Notes under the pieces: generated by a model
What the model was told of the DNA's origin: nothing
Databases searched by the model: none
The model's input: the letters and a program-made list of their open reading frames with translations, nothing else
Source: Selaginella tamariscina
Taxonomy: Eukaryota; Streptophyta; Lycopodiopsida; Selaginellales; Selaginellaceae
NCBI GenBank assembly: GCA_003024785.1
Contig: PUQB01000317.1
Coordinates: forward strand, 55,560 to 119,559
Reading direction: 5' to 3'
Length of the DNA: 64,000 nucleotides
In this document: piece after piece, positions 56,367 to 64,000 of the stretch
Numbering within the stretch: position 1 is the stretch's first letter
Layout: the number at the start of each line of letters is the position of its first letter
Program-made: the position numbers and the translations under genes

Positions 56367-59300
56367 TAAATTTTGAACATATTGTTCCTACAAAAAAAGT
56401 GTAAATCTTATCTAATATATATATATATATATCCACTTCACAACCTTCAATTTTTATAGTCATAAATACTTCATTTTTTAATTAATAAGTTTTTTATTCT
56501 TAACAATTATAACTCATTAAAGATCTTAATATGTTTTATTCCATGCAATAATTTTTAACACTAATAATTCATGTAAACTAATTGTGCATTTATAAAATGT
56601 CTTATATAAAAGTATACACATATTACATTTCATTTTAAAATATATAAATATAGAATACTTCCAAACTCTCCTACATTAAACATAATTTCCAATATAAAAC
56701 AATTATCATTTAAAAATTAAAAAAGAATGTTAAATTAAGTTATTTCTTTAAACTTTACATATATATCGTTACCAAATATACTTTAGAAAATACATTAAAA
56801 TAATTATATGAATTAAATGTGTGATTACAAATGTAATATAAATTATTATGAAGAAAACCAAAATTTGAGTTTTGAATTATTTCACGTAGATTTAAAATAA
56901 ATTATTAATATATTTTTAATATATTTTTAAAGAATCTATATATTCTACAACTATGTTAATTATGGTTCTTTTAAGATATTATTAATATATTCATAAAAAC
57001 TTGAAAAGATTTTTGATTTTTTAAGACCTTGTGACGTAATTAACATAAACAATTAAATTCATATCATTTATAAGTATATTTTAATTATCTAAATGGAGGT
57101 TTAAATTTTGTTACATAATAGAATAAATCTTATCTTTACAAGTATGCATTAAATTTTTATATCATTTTTGTAATGTGCACTTTTAAATTATATATATATA
57201 TATATTATAATACAAACCATTGCTTTTCTATAAAACAAAAAAGAACAAAACAAAGTATCAAAATTCATTATATGCAACAAAAATCTTAATAAAACAATTG
57301 AAAAATAAAATTACATATTAAAACATGTATACAAAATAATTTAAATTAGTATTTTATAATATTCATAGTATAATTTGTTTTTAATAAAACTCCTTCAAAA
57401 TATACTCAATAAAATAAGAAAATTTAAAAAGTATTAGAAATTTTAATTCTTTTTTTAATAATTAAAGTAAGTTTTTCACCACAAAATATTTATCCAATAC
57501 ATGCACAAATAATAAATAATCTTGCTTAATTTTTAAAAGTTTATCTTTATAAGTAAGAGAATCCATAATTATTTAATTTTTAAAAGTTTGTCTTTTGAAT
57601 GAAAAATTATAATGCATTAACTTATATTGATACATAAATTATTTTTTAATTAACATTTTTTATTTAATTCCTTTTTTAATATAAAGAAAACATATACCAA
57701 TTAACTTTTTTCATAATATTAAAAGTTTGATTTTTTTTTGTATAAATATATAGAGGTATAGAAGATGTGTATTTATTTAAGTTATAAATACACAAATGCA
57801 AACATTAGATTAAGCTTTTTTTTTTTTTTGTGCACATGCACACAAGGGAGGTGTATTCATATATATATAAAGTTTATAAGTATTGATACTGTATCATAAC
57901 ATTCATAATTATTAAAATTTTGAAAAAATATTGTACTTTTTCATTGGTAAAAATATATGAAAAATAAATCATATTATTTTAAATTTAAAGTATAAATTAA
58001 TCATTAAAAAAATTAAGTTTTTAATAAAATGGGTTCAACATTAGTCTCAACTAATTTCGCTGCTCACGTAAAGTTTATCTTTTGTTCGACTTGTTCCAGT
58101 CCGCCCCGCAGGTCAACGTTATCTACCTTTACCCTTTTAAGTTCGGAAATCAAAATTATCCGCTTCGACCCGTTTGAGTCGGTTAAGCTTAAGAAATAAA
58201 ATATTCTCACTCGATTAATGTTGATGAACAATAACAAAAGATGAGAATTCAAATTGAGTCTCATCATATATATGCACATAACCTTTATTCATCATTTTAA
58301 TAATAAAACAATTCAAAAACATAAGAAAATATTCATCATTATTATTTTATTTTTTATTACTCTTCTTTATAAAACATAAAATCATATAAACAAATAATAT
58401 AAAGGTAAATAAACTTTATAAAGTATTAGATTTAAAATATATATATTTTTAAAAAGTTTTCATTTTTAAACATTTTCCACGGATTTATACAAATCATAAA
58501 TTATTTTTTCTGTGTTTACTACCTTATATTATATTTATTAATATAATGATATATCATGCCACACCCTCCCTTATTTAGAAATCATATTATATTTTATATA
58601 AATTATTAATACAAAAGCACTTGTAGTAACATTATGAAGAATTGAAAAATGTTTAATAACATTATATTTATGCTTTATAACTTTTTCTTAAATTAAATGA
58701 TGAATTTTTTTTAACTATTATATTGTAATGTTTACTAACTTATTTAATATATTTTATAAAGTTAGTTGTAGTATCATATACATAATAATATATTTTAAAA
58801 ATGAAAAATATCTACTATTAATATTCTATTTTTGATTTTGATTTTAATAAAATAAAATCATATACAAGACTAAATTGAATTTACTTTGTATTTTAATCAT
58901 TATCATAAAGAGTATAAATATGTCAATTTCTTTGTTATGTTAATAAAAGAAATGTGTATAATTTGTTTCAATAGAGCTAAAATAATTTATTTACTTATTT
59001 AATATATTAATATATTATGTAAAAGATATTAAATGTATTTTTATTGATCCTCAATGTCATATATAAAATATTTAAAGCAAATATTTTATTAAGGAATGGT
59101 GTAAAAAATGCTAAATTATTACTAAAAGTAAATTTTTACATTTAATAAAATCATAATCATTAATAATTATATAAAAACTTTCAAAATTTACTAAGTGTGT
59201 TTATAAATTTATATCTTAAGAATGTGTGTGGGTGTGCATATAATTTTTCTCTTTTCAAATGTCTCGTGATAAATACCAATTGCATTGATAAAAAAATTAA

Positions 59301-62300
59301 GAAGAACATTACTTAATTATTTAAAATATTATTATACATTTTATTTAAGAAATTTTGGAAGTTCAAAATTTGTATATATGGATAAATAACATCCTAAGAA
59401 TATATATGTATATTTATATTTATGCATAAACAATAATTAAGTTACTCAAACAAAATTATGCACAACATAACATCTTATTCTACAATATTTAAAATATATA
59501 TACATAAATTTCAAATGCTAAAAGCACAATCAATATTTAAAAGTCAAGTTTTTTATGGTATATACATAAATATATAGTTTTGTCCATTTCTTAATAATAT
59601 ATGCACATGTATAGGCACATTTTAAATTTACCAGTCTAATAATGTTTAATTTTATATTTAATCTATTCAAACATTTAGTAATTCGTAAAAATATTGGTTT
59701 AAATATACATAAATACATAGAAATAAGTAAATAATAATATATCAATTAAGAACCTAACCAAATTACCTAATCCAACAATATTAATTTCAATAGATACATT
59801 GTACCTCTTTATAATATATTTCATTTTAACAATAATATTATTAGTTGAAAACTAAATATATATACCATGTAAATTTAAAATACATTTTTATCCTTGAAAA
59901 AGTTAATGCACTTTCATATTAATATAATTTTGAGAAATAATTAAAAAATAAAATAGTTTGTAATTCATGATATTTAATTCCAAGTAAACTAATTAAACAC
60001 ACCACACACACATATCACAAACATTTAAAAAATTATGTTTATGTGATTAATTTCTTTCCAATTTGCTATAGAATAAATATTTTAACAAATATCATTTTAT
60101 TTCGTTCTAATTTCCTATAAATATATATATATATGTATGTATGTATAATTAATTAATTTTATTCTATTTCTTTCCAATTTTCTATAAATTAAATATATAC
60201 ATTTAACTTATTTCATTTTATTTTATTTCAACTTAGATTTATTTGTTTAATTAATTTATGCTTTTTAATAAATAAAAAAAAATAATAACAAAAATATTTC
60301 ATTAATTTTGAAATAAAGTGGCTAATAACTGGATTTGTTTAAACACTATATTAAATATTTTATAATTATTATATGAGGTTCTTAAAACAATTTGTTTTCA
60401 TAATTATAAAACTTTAAATGGCAATGCTAAATTACTATCATTTGTGTCTTTTAACCCAGGATGTCACATATGAATATGTCTATGTATCCTCCTTGCAATT
60501 TTATATTCAGAAAACGTGGGTTTAATTTATAAGTATATTCTATTTTAAAGTTTGATAAGAATACTTATGTAAATATAAAACTTCTTATATTAAATTTTTA
60601 AAATTTCAGGGTATGTAAATGCCACAAAACCCAGTGTGTATATATATATATATATAATTTTCTCTTAATTTATATCTCCCAAATGCATTATAAGAATTAA
60701 ATTTAAACATAGGTGTATGTATGATACATTTATATATAAATTAAATTTCTTTTTCATATTTGAATATTTATTTGATGCGGTTTTGAAACTAACTTCACCA
60801 ATACGATATTTACCTAATTTCCCTGTGCCAGAAAAGGAGAAGTACGTATGCGTCGCACAGGCATATGGGCATTATATTCTTTTTAACGAAATGAGTAAAA
60901 ATTTATTCATGTGTTTATCAGCCAATATATATATGGTAAGTCCACATTACTTGTTAATTAACGTTCTTAATCTTGTTTACTCCAAGAATTCATATTCTTC
61001 ATGTTGATATATATATAGATATATATCTGTGTGTGTGCGTGTTTGATGCATAGCACATACACACACCACACAATGTAGCAGAGCCTCAACTGAATATAAA
61101 TCTGAACTCTGCAACTTGCAGGGTTCTAATAAGACAGCCTTCTTCCTGAAGAGTCCTGAAGATTCCCACGGGCTTACTATTAAATCTCCGGACCATGATA
61201 CATCCTTTTCCGACTAGGACATAAGTAAGCAGAGGAAACACAATTGTAGATGCAGTAAAATACATCCTTAAGCACACGCCCAATAAATGCATACAGACTT
61301 CTTATGGATTTTGATCTTAATTAAATCAACCCTTCAGTTCTGGAACCCTCTCAAGGATTTGTAATGATACATGTAGAGACACAGATGCATGAATCTTGGA
61401 CATAGTTAAACACAAGACCAACATTAAATAAAAAGAATATTTAAGAATATCATTAGAAGTATATTCTTATGGGTGTATTAGAATATTCTTGTAGATTCAC
61501 TGTGTGACATAAACATTATGGCATATAATCTTTCTCATCCTCTGGATACCGTCACGAGTCTTTCCATGGTCACCATATTATACACATGCATTAACTGTGT
61601 GTTTGTGTGTGTGTTCATGTGTATATATCTATGCATGTGTGAGAGAGATAAAAAATATATCTAAGTAAAACAGGTCTAATATAAATTTATACTTTATGTA
61701 ATTGTAAAATATAATATTAAAGAAGAAAAGCATAACATCATTTATTACACATTCGTTTAACTTTTTTATGTAGAATTATAATCATCAATTTTTTTTGTTA
61801 TAAAAATAGTAAAACTATGTTACACATTTTTTAAAAAGAAAGAGAAAACAAGAGTATAATATATATAATGTTTATTAATTTAATTAAATAATTTATTGCT
61901 TTTATCAATGTTGGTGGTGAAGGCCAAGGTAATCTAAGTCTTATTTTTCTTATAATTAAGTACGCAATCAAGCATTATGTTTATATACAAATTATTATTT
62001 TTATTAACAGTTAAATTATTTACAGTTAAGTATTCATTATATTATAAACATCATATATAATATAATCATAAATAACTCTTTTAAACTAAAACATTATATA
62101 TTAAAGAGGCTGTAAATTATCTCCTTATATGCTTTTAATTAATAAAAGTCTATTATGTTATTAGAACTTAAATATTTATCCTTTTAATAATTCAATAACA
62201 TTCATAATACAAGATTAACAAACTTATGTCCTTTTACTTTGATGAACAAATTTTTGATATGTAATATTAAAATCTAACTTTTTTAAGAACATCAAAATTA

Positions 62301-63500
62301 ATAGTGCAAACGATATTTAAAATACGAACATGCTTATATATTACTTTATTGCTTTTTCAATAGTTTATTAAAGAATTTTTTAAGTGAGTTATATTAAAAT
62401 ATTTAAGTTCATTTTTACCTTTACAAAAAAAAATTGTGAACTGTAAGCCTTTGTGATTAGAAATTTTTAAATTTTATTTACTAGCTAATTTATTAAAGAG
62501 TGGTATTATGGTGAACTATAAGATTGGATCTTAATAATTATTAAAAAAGAAAAATTGAGACAAAAGACATTATATATTTAAATGTATTTTCTCATTTTCA
62601 CTTGTAAATCCAATTGTTTTTCATTAATAAGGATTTTTTTATTTACATTAAGGGATATATTTATTATGAATTATATTTATAATGTTATTTTTAATATTTT
62701 ATAAGAATAATTTTACACTAACTTATACTAGAATACTATATATATATATATATATGATTCTTTTATAAATAATTAGATGTATTATTAGAACATTAAAAAG
62801 ACATTAAATCAGTATATTCATGAATTTAAGGAGAATAATTATAAATGAAATAGGAAAGATATTTAGAATGGTAATAGTTTTCATTATTATTATTATTAAA
62901 ATGATAGATAATATCATGCTCCTCTCCCCTATTTGAAATAACACATTTATTTTATCCCATGTATTTCATTAAGATTGATTTTACACTTAGTTCTCCTCAA
63001 TAACAAAAAAAAATAACCATTGTGACCTTCCAAAGCATTTCCTAAACAAGAGGTATGTACTAAAAATACTTAATAATAAAAATTAAAATATGATATTAAT
63101 TTAAAAGAAAATAAATATGCCTAGGATAACTGGTTAAGTTAATTTGTGCCATATTCGGCCATGATAAACAATACGTACATTTTTTTTCAATTTCTATACA
63201 CATTAATGTAGAATACAATAATATATATATAGACATTTAAATGACTTAAAAGAAAAAACATGAAAATACATAAATTTTTAACTTATTAGCGTGTGAGAAA
63301 AACATTTTTAACTTACTAACGTACTCAGTGATTAAATCCGTAGTCTAAAAATGTTACGGAAATATTTAATTATTAATTTAATAATTATTAATTTAATTTA
63401 ATTACTAATTCATAACATTTTTTTACTATGGCATATATCACTGACCGTATTACTTGTAACGCGCTCTGAGACTCTATCGGGTATCACTTATGTATCTGTA
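56216..63500. other. A/T-dominated gene desert
   Basis: About 7 kb of A/T-rich DNA contains several TA microsatellites (56326-56364, 57188-57206, 60640-60655, 62740-62756). Two less A/T-rich patches (58060-58200 and 61020-61330) hold short open frames (71 and 68 codons) without recognisable motifs. I see no gene, RNA or complete element. Confidence 0.65.
56326..56364. repeat. (AT)n microsatellite
   Basis: About 19 uninterrupted AT units lie in the A/T-rich region right of the gypsy element. Confidence 0.9.
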
Positions 63501-63520
63501 TGTCTGTCTGTAACTTCAAA

Positions 63521-64000
63521 GGAATCTGTAAGTGCGGAATGAGCGTTGGAAATGATGAAGAAAATTGATAAACTATTTAATAAATTAGTAACGAAATTGA
63601 TAATTGAAACATCGCTCTTTTCAAAAACTTGCATGACAGCCCTACTATTAGTGTATTTGAAATCATTCCCGCCTTAATGAATACTGTAGATTCCTATTAG
63701 GACATATATACACAAGCATGAACTACGCGTGGGAGGAGTCACAACATTAGCGTGTGAAGAAAGCTAGTTATACCTGTCATCATTATCTCAGTTCAATTAT
63801 CTATTACTTATCTTCATTTGAGTTTTGAACTGCTTCTTGAACCAAGATACACACCTCTGCCCTCTCTTCAGGACTCCCTGTTGGGTTACAGGAGGAATTT
63901 GCAGATTCATTCTCGAATAAAGTAGTCCTACATACTGGACATTGGTTATGGATTGAAGCCACTCGTCAACACACTCACAATGGAAGCAATGTCCACACCG
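63521..64000 (-). pseudogene. Partial second copy of the RING-H2 gene (3' part and downstream flank)
   Basis: The sequence closely matches 48800-49267 in the same orientation and runs off the window edge. The coding part gives RCGHCFHCECVDEWLQS and, after a one-base loss at about 63950, the remaining Cys pair falls out of frame. An extra base near 63916 restores the frame at MNLQI. The flank carries small indels and a 17-bp partial repeat (TGAGTTTTGAACTGCTTCTT) not seen in the first copy. Only the 3' part is visible, so whether the whole gene is broken is unknown. Confidence 0.82.

Noticed and set aside
58064..58279. 71-codon minus-strand frame in a less A/T-rich patch
   Set aside because: The C-terminal part looks vaguely protein-like but no family is recognisable and the patch is under 150 bp.
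60717..61007. 96-codon open frame
   Set aside because: A/T-driven composition, no motif, and no splice context that would join it to a gene.

Overview
This window looks like nuclear DNA of a streptophyte (a land plant or a close green-algal relative). Split genes with GT-AG introns encode plant-type proteins: ERCC1, an LCBK2-like lipid kinase, a VIT-family transporter, Ecdysoneless/SGT1, two ATL-type RING-H2 proteins, an RWP-RK factor and an AKAP17A-like protein. The repeats are plant-type as well: L1-like LINEs with a DUF4283-like and CCHC ORF1, and Ty3/gypsy elements. I cannot name the species. All calls come from reading the sequence; no database search was run.

Layout. (1) 1-7.1 kb is repeat debris: a badly decayed minus-strand gypsy element, a LINE 3' fragment and two sets of tandem repeats. 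(2) 7.1-26 kb is a head-to-tail array of decayed LINEs of one family, all on the plus strand. Copies A and B run from the 5' region to the 3' end, copy C is 5'-truncated, and fragments D and E lie upstream. In A and B an RNase H domain sits at the 5' end, ahead of the CCHC ORF1, not behind the reverse transcriptase. A U2 snRNA retrocopy with an A-rich tail lies on the minus strand between A and B. (3) 26.1-38.7 kb is a compact gene island: a UIM/EF-hand protein (-), ERCC1 (-), a small coiled-coil protein (+), LCBK2-like kinase (+), VIT-like transporter (-) and Ecdysoneless homolog (-). Intergenic gaps are as short as about 60-90 bp. (4) 38.7-43.6 kb is an A/T-dominated desert with a small inverted-repeat element. 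(5) 43.7-49.6 kb is a second island: ATL RING-H2 (+), RWP-RK factor (-), AKAP17A-like protein (+), ATL RING-H2 (-). (6) 49.7-64 kb is mostly A/T-rich. It holds a TIR element with a GC-rich core, a decayed minus-strand gypsy retrotransposon with both LTRs, and at the right edge a partial second copy of the last RING-H2 gene.

The genes do not form a pathway; they are ordinary housekeeping, signalling, DNA-repair and transcription genes. The main points of interest are the LINE family (RNase H placement, shared 3' terminal box, junctions at that box), the U2 retrocopy, the duplicated splice-acceptor regions in two neighbouring genes, very short divergent and tandem gene spacings, and a run of 1-2 nt frame breaks in otherwise conserved genes. 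The frame breaks may be assembly errors or real decay.
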